This document shows, piece by piece, positions 7,929 to 17,500 of a DNA stretch of 64,000 nucleotides (the first letter of the stretch is position 1; each line of letters starts with the position of its first letter). This stretch comes from Chitinophagaceae bacterium (lineage in GTDB: Bacteria > Bacteroidota > Bacteroidia > Chitinophagales > Chitinophagaceae). The notes beneath the pieces were generated by a model. It saw nothing but the letters and a program-made list of their open reading frames with translations, made no database searches and had not been told where the DNA came from. Where the stretch lies: NCBI GenBank assembly GCA_014879565.1, contig JACSRW010000044.1, positions 1-64,000 on the forward strand, given 5' to 3'. Both the position numbers and the translations under genes were made by a program.

Positions 7929-8951
7929 TTATTTCCGAAGGTAGGCGCTTATCCGTTGTTTTACATTTTCCCGGATGTTTACGTAAAACAGGTTGATATC
8001 CCCGACATGATAATTTTTGCTGCGCAGCAGAAAACTCCAGGGAAAACGGGGATGATTGGTCCAGAGTACCCCATGGGCAATGCGCCCGCCGGTTGATTTT
8101 TTATAAAGCTTATTGAAACGTACAATTGCGCCGAGATTTTGCTGCCTGTCTGCCGGGGTATCGTCACCGGTCCAGTTCAGGGGATTGCTCACCAGGGCCG
8201 TATCCGTTTCTTTTTTCACCCAAACGGGAAGGTATCCTTTCCGGAAACTGCGCCAGCTGCAGAAACAACCGGTCTGCAAAGAATCCCTGCACAGGGGAAG
8301 ACTGCTGAAATAGTGACCGGGTACCGGCCAGCCGATGATATAGGCGGCGACCAGTTGTGTATACAGCGGTTTGTTTTCAATAAATTCTTTCAGCAGCTGT
8401 TTGCCCAGTAAAGCACCCTGACTGTGTCCGGCTATAATAAAGGGTCTTCCCTTGTTTTCATGTTCGAGGTAATACACGAAAGCCTGGTATATATCCGCAT
8501 AGGCGGTATCAAAAGCGGCTTTACTTCTGGTACTGTCTTTACTGAAAAAATTATAGAGATGTGCCTGGCGGTAACGGGGGGCAAAGACCCGGCATTGTCC
8601 GTTAAATACAGAGGCCTGGTAAAGAATCGAACTATAATCGGTTTTGATATTGATGTCAATATCATCAATCGCGGCATTGCTTTGCTGCCTGAATTTCTTT
8701 TTGGTGAACGTGGTGGGGTGAATAAAAAAAACATCGGCCAGGCTGTCAGCTGCTTCTGTTTTTAAAGCAGCGGGCACACTGTCGGCCGGATCTTTTTTTC
8801 CCGGATGAGAAGCCCAGTAATTCAGCTGGCTGTAATCGGGTCTTCCATCAGGACTTTGAAAACGGTACAGGTCCCGCTGAACCGGGTATTTAGCGGAGCA
8901 ACCAAAGAGCAGGAGGGCCAGTACGGGAATCAGGAAGGGCTGTATTTTCAT
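7929..8951 (-). CDS. DUF3089 lipoprotein, predicted alpha/beta hydrolase
   Basis: 340 residues from MKIQPFLIPVLALLLFGC, a lipoprotein signal peptide with the lipobox Cys at the end of LLLFGC. An upstream in-frame ATG at 9059 was rejected because it would bury this signal. The body carries DVFFIHPTTF near the N-terminus and the nucleophile elbow GHSQGA, so Ser in GHSQG is the likely nucleophile. The DUF3089 family is an uncharacterised branch of alpha/beta hydrolases. It is the first gene of the leftward glycosyltransferase operon, which hints at acyl or ester trimming of an envelope glycan; that link is inference. Confidence 0.82.
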   Translation of the reverse strand: MKIQPFLIPVLALLLFGCSAKYPVQRDLYRFQSPDGRPDYSQLNYWASHPGKKDPADSVPAALKTEAADSLADVFFIHPTTFTKKKFRQQSNAAIDDIDINIKTDYSSILYQASVFNGQCRVFAPRYRQAHLYNFFSKDSTRSKAAFDTAYADIYQAFVYYLEHENKGRPFIIAGHSQGALLGKQLLKEFIENKPLYTQLVAAYIIGWPVPGHYFSSLPLCRDSLQTGCFCSWRSFRKGYLPVWVKKETDTALVSNPLNWTGDDTPADRQQNLGAIVRFNKLYKKSTGGRIAHGVLWTNHPRFPWSFLLRSKNYHVGDINLFYVNIRENVKQRISAYLRK

Positions 8952-9132
8952 AAAGATTGTCCGGTAAAAATCGGGAAAATCGGCAGTTTTTGAAGAATTA
9001 CGATTATCCCGGATTTTGGCCGCTCCTGTAGAAGAGGGCGGCCTGTCGTCTACCAACACAATCGTAATAAAATCATAATCAATCGTTTGTGAAATTTTTT
9101 TACTTTGACAGGATAAAATAGCTTAAAAAATA

Positions 9133-9157
9133 TGGTACTTTGTTTTGCATAGTACCA
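9133..9157. promoter_or_regulatory. candidate PadR operator
   Basis: Perfect inverted repeat TGGTACT-N11-AGTACCA. It overlaps the -33 region of the promoter of the padR gene and lies 40 bp upstream of its start codon. PadR repressors commonly bind such dyads in their own promoters, so negative autoregulation is likely. Confidence 0.6.
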
Positions 9158-9175
9158 AATATCACCCTATCTTTG
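9143..9175 (+). promoter_or_regulatory. promoter of the padR-pspC operon
   Basis: TTTTG (9143-9147), 20-nt spacer, TATCTTTG (9168-9175). This matches the Bacteroidota -33/-7 consensus (TTTG-N19-TAnnTTTG). Transcription should begin about 9180, leaving a leader of roughly 15 nt before the ATG at 9197. Confidence 0.6.
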
Positions 9176-9196
9176 AGAGGAAAGAAAACGACCGAT

Positions 9197-9547
9197 ATGA
9201 ATATCGAGAACACACAGAGCCAGATGCGGAAGGGAATCCTGGAATTCTGCATTCTTTCCATTATCAGGAGAGGAGAGGCTTATCCGAGCGATATTGTGGA
9301 GGAAATGAAGGGGGCCAATCTCCAGATACTGGAAGGCACGCTTTATCCTTTGCTGACCAGGCTGAAAAATGCGGGCATGCTCACTTATCGCTGGGTGGAA
9401 AGCAATTCGGGGCCACCGCGTAAATATTTTTCCCTGACAGACAAAGGGGAGCTCTTTTACGGGGAACTGGAAAAAACCTGGAATGAGCTTTCCAACGGGG
9501 TCAATTCCCTCGCCAGTAAAAAACCGGAAGAACCTATTCACAACTGA
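9197..9547 (+). CDS. PadR-family transcriptional regulator
   Basis: 116 residues from MNIENTQSQMRKGILEF. It is a compact PadR winged helix: MRKGILEFCILSIIRRGEAY as helix 1, EEMKGANLQILEGTLYPLLTRL as the recognition region, then the wing (YFSLTDKGELFY). The ATG at 9140 was rejected because it lies inside the operator and upstream of the -7 element. The gene is 33 bp upstream of the PspC-domain gene. padR-pspC pairs are common in Bacteroidota, where PadR probably senses envelope stress and controls the downstream membrane protein. Confidence 0.9.
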   Translation: MNIENTQSQMRKGILEFCILSIIRRGEAYPSDIVEEMKGANLQILEGTLYPLLTRLKNAGMLTYRWVESNSGPPRKYFSLTDKGELFYGELEKTWNELSNGVNSLASKKPEEPIHN

Positions 9548-9580
9548 TAACCAACAGCACTTCAACCAAACTCCTGAATC

Positions 9581-11839
9581 ATGAAAAAGATCATTAACAT
9601 AAACCTCAGCGGCCGGGTCATTCCGATTGAGGACTCTGCGTACGAAAACCTGCAGGCCTATATAGAAAGTCTGCGCCGGTATTTTGCCAATGAAGAAAGC
9701 CGGGATGAGATCATCAATGATATTGAAAGCCGTATAGCGGAACTGATGAGTGAGAAAGTGCGCAAGGGCTCCACTTGTATTACCGATGCGGATGTCAATG
9801 AAATTGCCGCCTCCATGGGCCGGCCCGAAGATTTTGAAGCCGAAGCGGCGGCTGATGCTGCCGAGATTCCGCTTACCGGCAACGGGCATAACCAGCAGCA
9901 GTCCTCATCCTATCAGCAGCAGGGGCAGCAGACCTTTGCGGAAAAGCCGAAAGCGACCCGTAACCGCTTGTACCGCGATACCAGTGACAAGTTCATTGGC
10001 GGGGTCTGCAGTGGTATTGCTGCCTACCTGAATATAGATCCCGCGATTATCCGGATTCTTTTTGCCATCATCACGTTTGGTGGTTTTGGTCTGGGTTTCC
10101 TGGCTTATATCATCCTGTGGATCGTGTTACCACCCAAGGACCTGGATGAGTATACCGGCAAGCGTCTTTTCCGAAATCCCGAAGAAAAAGTGATCGGGGG
10201 TGTAGCCAGCGGACTGGCTGCTTATTTTGGCAAGAGTCCGGCCACCATCCGGCTGCTTTTTGCCGCACCGCTGATCCTGAATATTGTTTTCGGTTCATTC
10301 AACGGTTTTCGCTGGCATGATTTTGACCTGTTCTGGAATATCGGATTCAGTTCACTCTCGGGCACATTTATCCTGATCTATATTATTCTCTGGATTGTAT
10401 TACCCGAAGCGCATTCGCCCTACCAGAAAATGGAGATGCGCGGGGAAAAAGTGGATGTGAATACCATCCGCCAGAATGTAAAGGAGGGAATGGACAGTAT
10501 GAAAGACCGGGTGAAGGGCTGGGGAGAAGAAGTAAAAGAAACCGCTGAATCTTTTTCAACAAAGGCCCGGGAATTTTCCGGCACAAAGGGAAAAGCCTTT
10601 GCCGCCGAAGTAAGCCAGACCGCCCGCAAAACCGGTTCCGGTATTGGTCATGCCATCGGGGTACTCTTCAAGGCCTTTTTCCTGTTTATTTTTGGCACCA
10701 TTGCCTTTGCCTTGTTTGTTGCCCTGCTTGCCCTGCTCTTTGGCGGTGTGCAATGGTGGCCGCTGAATAATTTTCTGTGGACCAGTAAATGGCAGCAGAT
10801 TTATGCCTGGGGTACGCTGATCTTTTTCCTGCTGGTGCCGCTGATCGCTTTTATTGCCTGGGTGGTACGCCGTATTATGAATGCCCGCGCAGGGGGCAAT
10901 TACCTGGGCTGGACATTCGGCGCCTTATGGACACTTGGCTGGATATCTCTTGTACTGCTGATTTCCAGTATTACCCGCGATTTCAGCCGCAACGGATTCC
11001 AGGATGAGGAACTCGCTCCGTTTAATCCCTCTAACCGCAAACTGATTCTTACCGTAAGCCAGCCCGAGCTGATGTACACCGGTAATTTCAGCTGGCTCGA
11101 TGGCGATATCCGGGGCTGGGACATAACCGATGACACGATGCGGCTGGCCAATACCTGGTTTGAAGTATCCGCTTCTCCGGATTCACTGTATCATATCACT
11201 GTCCGCCGTTCAGCCAACGGGCGTACAACCGAAGAGGCAAAAATCCGCGCCGCTGCCTTTACCTATAAGGTGAACCGGATGGATAGTCTGCTGGATCTGC
11301 CCAATGGATTTACCGTGGATAAAAACAGCAAATACCGTTTGCAGCAGACTGGTATACTGATACAGGTACCCATCGGGAAAAAGATCCGCTTTGATCATTC
11401 CATCAGTGAAAAACTGAACCTGGGTAAGATGGTGGTACGCACCCGCAACCGCCGCGATCTGGGGATACAGGTTGATGAGGAATACCAGTTTGGTTTTATG
11501 ACCGGCGTGGATTACACGATGGGAATTGACGGCAAACTGAAATCGGACGAAACACAATGGAACAAACCGGAAGGCACCACTCCCCGGAAAAACAATGCCG
11601 ATTACCGGTTTGACGCGAAAGACAGTACAGCGCCGCAGGGACCTTCTGAAGAAGAGATCAAACAACAGCTGGAAGAGGAAAAAAGAAAGATCCGCGAGGA
11701 GTCTGAAAGAAAAATAAAAGAACTGGAACGTAAAGCCAATGAAGCCCGTCAGATCAGTCAGCGAAGAAAAAAGATCCGGTCGCTTCAGGAAGGTGATATT
11801 GTAGGTATTCCCTCTCCGGCCAGTTCACTGATCTTATAA
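9581..11839 (+). CDS. PspC-domain membrane protein (two PspC modules)
   Basis: 752 residues. The first ~90 residues are a charged cytoplasmic segment (MKKIININLSGRVIPIED..., EEAADAAEIP-type tail). Two PspC modules follow, at about 128-190 (RLYRDTSDKFIGGVCSGIAAY) and 197-275 (RLFRNPEEKVIGGVASGLAAY), each with a Gly-rich helix pair. More membrane helices lie between about 360 and 470. After that is a periplasmic domain (GNFSWLDGDIRGWDI onward) and a charged coiled coil near the C-terminus (EEEIKQQLEEEKRKI). PspC proteins belong to phage-shock envelope-stress responses; the long periplasmic part is typical of Bacteroidota versions. Confidence 0.88.
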   Translation: MKKIININLSGRVIPIEDSAYENLQAYIESLRRYFANEESRDEIINDIESRIAELMSEKVRKGSTCITDADVNEIAASMGRPEDFEAEAAADAAEIPLTGNGHNQQQSSSYQQQGQQTFAEKPKATRNRLYRDTSDKFIGGVCSGIAAYLNIDPAIIRILFAIITFGGFGLGFLAYIILWIVLPPKDLDEYTGKRLFRNPEEKVIGGVASGLAAYFGKSPATIRLLFAAPLILNIVFGSFNGFRWHDFDLFWNIGFSSLSGTFILIYIILWIVLPEAHSPYQKMEMRGEKVDVNTIRQNVKEGMDSMKDRVKGWGEEVKETAESFSTKAREFSGTKGKAFAAEVSQTARKTGSGIGHAIGVLFKAFFLFIFGTIAFALFVALLALLFGGVQWWPLNNFLWTSKWQQIYAWGTLIFFLLVPLIAFIAWVVRRIMNARAGGNYLGWTFGALWTLGWISLVLLISSITRDFSRNGFQDEELAPFNPSNRKLILTVSQPELMYTGNFSWLDGDIRGWDITDDTMRLANTWFEVSASPDSLYHITVRRSANGRTTEEAKIRAAAFTYKVNRMDSLLDLPNGFTVDKNSKYRLQQTGILIQVPIGKKIRFDHSISEKLNLGKMVVRTRNRRDLGIQVDEEYQFGFMTGVDYTMGIDGKLKSDETQWNKPEGTTPRKNNADYRFDAKDSTAPQGPSEEEIKQQLEEEKRKIREESERKIKELERKANEARQISQRRKKIRSLQEGDIVGIPSPASSLIL

Positions 11840-11859
11840 AAGAACTGATATAGGTTGAA

Positions 11860-11903
11860 GTCCCGCCCGGTTGCGGGCAAGCTGAAGGTTCCGCAAGGAA
11901 CCC
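11860..11903 (+). other. two stacked short hairpins downstream of the PspC gene
   Basis: CCCG-cccggtt-GCGGG (about 11862-11877) and GGTTCC-GCAA-GGAACC (11887-11902) lie in series just ahead of the terminator hairpin, so the transcript end would fold as three consecutive stems. The second has a GNRA-type GCAA loop. This may be 3'-end protection or a small structured RNA; no known RNA class was recognised. Confidence 0.4.
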
Positions 11904-11904
11904 G

Positions 11905-11930
11905 GAAAGACTCCCCCTGAGGAGTCTTTC
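11905..11930 (+). terminator. intrinsic terminator of the padR-pspC operon
   Basis: Perfect 10-bp stem GAAAGACTCC / GGAGTCTTTC with a 6-nt loop, followed by a weak T-rich stretch (TGTTTA). It lies 66 bp after the pspC stop and before the gcvT promoter. Confidence 0.7.
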
Positions 11931-11956
11931 TGTTTACATACTAACATCTATTCGCG

Positions 11957-11964
11957 TACCTTTG
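11957..11964 (+). promoter_or_regulatory. -7 promoter element of gcvT
   Basis: TACCTTTG fits TAnnTTTG, 20 nt before the gcvT ATG. No good TTTG -33 box is visible, as the terminator stem occupies that region. Confidence 0.45.
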
Positions 11965-11984
11965 CAACGCTATAAATCAGCTTT

Positions 11985-13076
11985 ATGGAAATCAAAAACA
12001 CGCCCTTTACCCAGAAACATATTGCCCTTGGCGCCAAAATGGCCCCCTTTGCCGGTTATAATATGCCGATTTCCTATACCGGCATCAATGATGAACACGC
12101 TACGGTCCGCCGCAATGCGGGAGTGTTTGATGTGAGCCATATGGGGGAGTTTATGCTCAAGGGTGAGATGGCGCTGGACCTGATTCAGCGGGTAACCAGC
12201 AATGATGCCTCCAGGCTGAAAGCCGGCCAGGCCCAGTATTCCTGTCTGCCGAATGAAAACGGGGGCATCGTAGATGACCTGCTGGTGTATTGTATTGAGG
12301 AGAATAAGGTATACATGCTGGTGGTGAATGCGTCCAATATGGAAAAAGACTGGAACTGGATCAGTGCCCGTAATACAAACGGGGTGGAGATGCACAATAT
12401 ATCTGAGAAGACCGCTTTACTGGCCATCCAGGGTCCCAATGCCACCAAAATTCTTCAGCCCCTGACGGAACCGGATATCATCAACCTCAAATATTATACG
12501 TTTGTAAAAGGAACTTTTGCCGGGGTGGACAATGTACTGATCAGCGCCACAGGTTATACCGGAGCCGGCGGAGTGGAAATTTATTTTGAGGATAAAGACG
12601 GCGCGGCAGATAAAATCTGGAATGCCATTTTTGAAACCGGCACCCCGCAGGGACTTAAACCCATCGGACTGGGCGCCCGCGATACCCTGCGCCTGGAAAT
12701 GGGATTCTGTCTCTACGGCAATGACCTGGACGATACTACATCCCCGATTGAAGCCGGTCTTGGCTGGATCACCAAATTCACCAAGGAATTTACTTCCCGC
12801 GCGCTGTTTGAAAAACAAAAAGCGGAAGGGGTCAGCCGTAAACTGGTGGGTTTTGAAATGGTGGACAAGGGCATTCCCCGTCACGGGTATGAAATCAAAA
12901 ACGCGGCCGGCGAATCTGTTGGTGTAGTGACCTCCGGCACCCAGTCACCCAGTCTCGGTAAAGCGATCGGTATGGGATATGTACGGCCGGAATATGCCCC
13001 GATTGATTCGCAGATTTACATCCAGGTGCGGGATAAACTCCTGCTTGCCAAAGTGGCAAAAATTCCTTTTTCATAA
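11985..13076 (+). CDS. gcvT: aminomethyltransferase, glycine cleavage system T protein
   Basis: 363 residues, the normal length. Family signatures run the full length: [20 protein letters not shown] near the start, [59 protein letters not shown] and [18 protein letters not shown]. GcvT takes the aminomethyl group from lipoyl-H protein and passes the one-carbon unit to tetrahydrofolate, releasing ammonia. The other gcv genes are not nearby, as is usual in Bacteroidota. It has its own -7 element and a preceding terminator, so it is transcribed alone. Confidence 0.95.
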   Translation: MEIKNTPFTQKHIALGAKMAPFAGYNMPISYTGINDEHATVRRNAGVFDVSHMGEFMLKGEMALDLIQRVTSNDASRLKAGQAQYSCLPNENGGIVDDLLVYCIEENKVYMLVVNASNMEKDWNWISARNTNGVEMHNISEKTALLAIQGPNATKILQPLTEPDIINLKYYTFVKGTFAGVDNVLISATGYTGAGGVEIYFEDKDGAADKIWNAIFETGTPQGLKPIGLGARDTLRLEMGFCLYGNDLDDTTSPIEAGLGWITKFTKEFTSRALFEKQKAEGVSRKLVGFEMVDKGIPRHGYEIKNAAGESVGVVTSGTQSPSLGKAIGMGYVRPEYAPIDSQIYIQVRDKLLLAKVAKIPFS

Positions 13077-13152
13077 ATAAATAAGAGGTCCGGTTTTTGC
13101 AGCGCGGGTAAATAAATTATTTTACAGGCATTCTGTCACCAAGCGCGTTGTC

Positions 13153-13629
13153 ATGCCAACCATTCATCTCACAACCTTTATTGCCGCGCCCGCGGAGGTG
13201 GTTTTTGACCTGAGCCGTCATGTCGGACTGCATAAAGAATCCATGTCGGATTACCGGGAGGAAGCGGTGGCCGGCACCCGCTTTGGTCTGCTGGAAGCGG
13301 AAGAGACAGTGACCTGGAAAGCCCGTCATTTTTTTAAAGACAGGCTGATGCGGGTACGCATCACTGCGATGAAAAAAAAGGAAATGTTTGTGGGCGAACA
13401 GGTGGAAGGAGATTTTAAAGCTTTCCGCCATGAACATTATTTCAAAGCCTGTGACAACGGTACGATCCTGATCAGTCTGCTGCATTATGAGCCACCCATG
13501 GGCCTGCTCGGCCGCTGGTTCAGTTCCCTTTACCTGAGCCGGTATCTGCATAACCTGCTGGAGAAACGATTCAGCAGTATCCGCGCCTATGCGGAAAGCG
13601 GCCGCTGGAAGCAACTGCTTGCCGGATAA
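13153..13629 (+). CDS. SRPBCC-family (START-like) protein
   Basis: 158 residues. The opening IHLTTFIAAPAEVVFDLSRHVGLH and the closing long helix (SRYLHNLLEKRFSSIRAYAES) are typical of SRPBCC ligand-binding proteins; EAEETVTWKARHF fits the middle strands. The fold forms a deep hydrophobic pocket, but no catalytic residues or ligand can be named. It starts 76 bp after gcvT, and comB follows 43 bp downstream with its own candidate promoter. Confidence 0.78.
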   Translation: MPTIHLTTFIAAPAEVVFDLSRHVGLHKESMSDYREEAVAGTRFGLLEAEETVTWKARHFFKDRLMRVRITAMKKKEMFVGEQVEGDFKAFRHEHYFKACDNGTILISLLHYEPPMGLLGRWFSSLYLSRYLHNLLEKRFSSIRAYAESGRWKQLLAG

Positions 13630-13654
13630 TGAAGGAAAAGAGCCGCCCAGTCCT

Positions 13655-13662
13655 TATTTTTG
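13655..13662 (+). promoter_or_regulatory. candidate -7 element of comB
   Basis: TATTTTTG fits TAnnTTTG, 10 nt before the comB ATG, which would leave a very short leader. Confidence 0.35.
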
Positions 13663-13672
13663 CGCCACAATT

Positions 13673-14398
13673 ATGAGCGCTAAACCTTCCCTGCATACAT
13701 CCATTTCCCCGGCCCTTCTTCATTTATACGATCTCAGCAACAGTGTAGTGGTGATCATTGATGTGTTCCGGGCTACTTCCACCATCGCGTCTGCTCTGTA
13801 CAACGGGGCCAAATCGGTCATCCCGGTAGACAGTGTGGCCAAGGCCATTGAAATCAGCCGCCGGATTGACGGTATTGCCGCCGGTGAACGCGACGGTATG
13901 ATTGCCGAAGGACTTTCCCATGGCAACTCCCCGCTGGAATATACCCGCGACTTTATTGAAAACAAAACCCTGGTACTGACTACTACCAATGGTACAAGGC
14001 TGCTGCAAATGGCGCTCGACCGTAATGCGGATACGATTATCTCCGGCTCCTTTCCCAATCTCAGCGCGGTCTGCGATTTCCTGGTGAAAGAAAACAAAAA
14101 TGTGGTGCTGGGTTGTGCCGGCTGGAAAGACCGGTTTAATCTCGAAGACACTCTTTTTGCCGGCGCGGTGATTCATGCGGTTTCCCGTCACTTCACCATA
14201 CACTGCGACAGTTCGCTGATGGCGGAAACCATGTATCTGAAGAATAAAAACAAACTGACGGAATTTGCCCCGAAGCTGACACACTATCACCGCCTGGTGG
14301 AGCGCTTCGGTCTGATAGAGGATATCAATTTTTGCCTGACACCGGATGTGGCCAATATTCTGCCCCTGTATAAAGAAGGGAAACTGGTAACGGGATAA
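13673..14398 (+). CDS. comB: 2-phosphosulfolactate phosphatase (ComB family)
   Basis: 241 residues from MSAKPSLHTSISPALLHLY. An ATG at 13589 lies inside the previous gene and was rejected. Family motifs are VVVIIDVFRATSTI, AAGERDGMIAEG, SHGNSPLEY, LTTTNGTRLL and LGCAGWKDRFNLEDTLFAGA. ComB is a Mg-dependent phosphatase of coenzyme M biosynthesis in archaea. Bacteroidota lack coenzyme M, so here it more likely dephosphorylates a related sulfonate or has another substrate, for example in sulfonolipid metabolism. That physiological role is inference. Confidence 0.85.
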   Translation: MSAKPSLHTSISPALLHLYDLSNSVVVIIDVFRATSTIASALYNGAKSVIPVDSVAKAIEISRRIDGIAAGERDGMIAEGLSHGNSPLEYTRDFIENKTLVLTTTNGTRLLQMALDRNADTIISGSFPNLSAVCDFLVKENKNVVLGCAGWKDRFNLEDTLFAGAVIHAVSRHFTIHCDSSLMAETMYLKNKNKLTEFAPKLTHYHRLVERFGLIEDINFCLTPDVANILPLYKEGKLVTG

Positions 14399-14561
14399 AT
14401 CTACTAAGATACTCCTTTTTCATTGTATAAAACGGGAATTAAATTAATTAATTATTTCCCTGTATTTACATGGAAATCCCATTCATTATCATTTAGATTT
14501 GCCGATTCCCCCGGCCGCATGAATAACACCGCCGGGAGTATGTAACAGATATTCCAATCGA
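14399..14561. other. intergenic region before the SNF2 gene
   Basis: AT-rich gap. The one recognisable element is TAGATTTG at 14494-14501, fitting the -7 consensus, about 60 nt ahead of the start codon. No -33 match or hairpin was seen. Confidence 0.3.
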
Positions 14562-17500
14562 ATGGCTTTACCGCACCTTGTAAAATATGTGTACACCCAC
14601 GGCACAGATGAAGTGATCCGCCGGGGGAAAAAGATACACGCGATCGGTTTTGTGGAACTGGTGGAATATGATGACCTGTTCGGCTCCGCTGTATTCCGCG
14701 TAAAGGATGACAGCTATTCCACCTACTACAAAGTTTATATCCAGAAATTCAAGGATCCCCGGGGACTGTCCATGCGCTGCGGCTGTCCCTATAATCTGGG
14801 CGATATCTGCCGGCATGAAGCGGCGGCACTGTTCCAGTTGCAGGAACTGATTGACCGCGGGCACCTGCAATCCGACGCGGTGAAGTATGACCAGCGGCAT
14901 ACGGTGGCCAAGATGAAAACCATCGAACTGAAAACCCTGCGGCTGCTGAGTTCACCGGAAGATTTTAGTACAGCAGAAACCTATTTGCGTACCCAGAAAG
15001 CGGGTATTGAGCTGGCAGAAAATGAAACCGTAAAGGCTTCGGTGACCCTGGAGGGCAAGACCTATAAAGTACTGATCCGGAAAAACGAAGAAAGGAATTT
15101 TGATACCAGCTGTGATTATGTGGATGAACAGCATCCGCTCTGTCTGCCCAAACTGATCGTTTTTCTCCAGCTGCTCAATACACATGGCGCCGGTTATTTT
15201 GATACGATCCGCAACTGGGACAAGGAAAAAAATAAACTGCTCGAAGCCTACGGCTATTCGCTGAAGGATGATCTCAGCGGCAAATTTGAGTTTGCCTATA
15301 AAGAAGGAAAACCCTTTCTCCGGGTGCTGGATCCGTCTATTAAAAGAGTGGCGCCCCTGGCTTCTCCCAACCGGCCCGTACTGATTCCCCAGCCTGTGAA
15401 AGAAGCAGAACCGGTTGCCCCCCTAGTGGAGGAAAGCGCTCCGTCCCTACCCGGTCATCGCCTGGGCGTGGTGTTCAATTTTAATAAAAAGAATTATCCC
15501 CGCTTTACGGTGGATGTGGTGATCGGGGAACCGGATGAAAACCAGGAAGGTTTTGCCGGTAAAGTGGAGAAAGCCGATATCAGCCGTTACCTCAATACGG
15601 ATTCGCTGCCGGAACAGGACCGGGAGATGCTGGGGCTGCTGCGCAAACTGCAGGAGCCGGAAATTGATAAATATATCAGCCGCAACTCCCCATTCTCCGG
15701 TATCTGGGAAAATATTATTCATCATGAAGAGGATGATCTGCCTGAAGAAACCCGGGATCTGATCGCGGAATATATGCTGCCCAAACTCCGTAAACTGTTT
15801 ACCGAATCAGCCGGCAGCCCCTTTGTGTTTTTACTTCCGGCGGGCAAGGCCTTTAAAACCGCTAACCTCGAACCGCTTCAGCTGGCGGAAGAACCGGTAC
15901 TGCCGCATTTTAGTGTCCGGAAAAATTCCCATTACAATATTCAGTGCCGGGTAAAAGCCGGTCCCCTGGAATTTGAGCTGGCGGATAACGAAACAGACAC
16001 ACCACTTTTTTTCCTCTATAATAACCAGGCCTATCTCTGGAAAAGCAAGGAAGAGATACAACTGGTGGAGAAATTCCTTCCCTCGGGCAAAATGACGGTG
16101 GACAAGGAAAGCTGGACCGGTACACTGCAGCAATTTGTGATTCCGCTGGCAAGAGAGCATAAGGTGGATTTTGACAAATCACTGGTACAGGAAGTGAAGG
16201 ACGGTAATCCCGAGGTAAAACTCTTCCTGCTGGAGAAAGGAGAATTCCTGGTATTCCAGCCTTCTTTTTCCTACAAGGGCTATGAGACGAGGGCCAAAGA
16301 CCGGGATGAAGTGATTGTACCGCAGGGGGAAAAAGTAATGGTGGTGCACCGGAACCGGGAAAAGGAAACGGAATTTATCCAGTCGCTCCAGAACCTGCAT
16401 TCCAATTTTGTTTATAATGAGGATTCCATGACCCTGGCCCTCAAGGGTACGGATGTATTGCGGAACAACTGGTTCTTCCTGTTCGTGGATGCCATGAAGG
16501 AGAACAAGACACCGGTTTTCGGATTTGAAGCCCTAAAGAATTTCCGCTTCAATACTGCCAAACCACAAACCAAAATTTTTATCAGCAGTCATACCGACTG
16601 GTTTGACGCGAAAGTGGATATTGTTTTCGGCGATCAGAAAGTGACGGTAGCCGAAGTGAAAAGGGCGCTGGCCAATAAACAACAGTTTGTACATCTCGGG
16701 GATGGCACACTCGGCATCCTACCGGAAGAGTGGCTGAAGAAATATTCCCTGCTATTCCGCGTGGGCGAGGGGAAAACAGATACACTCAAACTTTCCCACT
16801 ATCACCTGAGTGTGGTGGATGAACTCTATGCGGCCCGTGATGAGGAAGAGCTGGTGGTACAACTGGAAGAAAAATACGAACGGCTCCGTTCCTTTGATAA
16901 GATCAGTGAAATTGAACCTCCCGAACAACTCGCTAAAATTCTGCGGCCTTACCAGGTGGCGGGTTACCAGTGGCTGAATTACCTGCGGGAAATCAACTGG
17001 GGGGGTATCCTGGCCGATGACATGGGTCTGGGTAAAACCGTACAGGCCCTCTCCTTTCTGGAACATTTCAAAAAATCGGAAGGCAAACTGAAAGCGCTGG
17101 TGGTTTGTCCCACCACCCTGATCTATAACTGGGAAAACGAGATCCGGAAATTTACACCCTCCCTCAGTTACCGCATCCATCACGGCCCCCTGCGCACCCG
17201 GGCCAGAGAAGAACTGCTCGACCATGATGTGACCATCACCACTTATGGAACGCTGCGCAGTGATATCAAACTCCTGGTCAGTGTGGCCTTTGACTATGTG
17301 ATACTGGATGAATCGCAGGCGATCAAAAATCCTTCCAGTAAGGTTACCCGTGCTGCCTGTCTGCTCAGTTCGCGGAACCGGCTCTGCATGAGCGGTACAC
17401 CCCTGCAGAATAATACCTTTGATATTTACGCGCAGATGAATTTCCTGAACCCGGGAATGCTGGGTACCATGGAGTATTTCAGGCAGGAATTCGCGATTCC

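Noticed and set aside
11840-11984. Glycine or THF riboswitch ahead of gcvT
   Set aside because: The structured part lies upstream of the gcvT -7 element and ends in a terminator, and no aptamer core was recognised. It belongs to the pspC transcript end.
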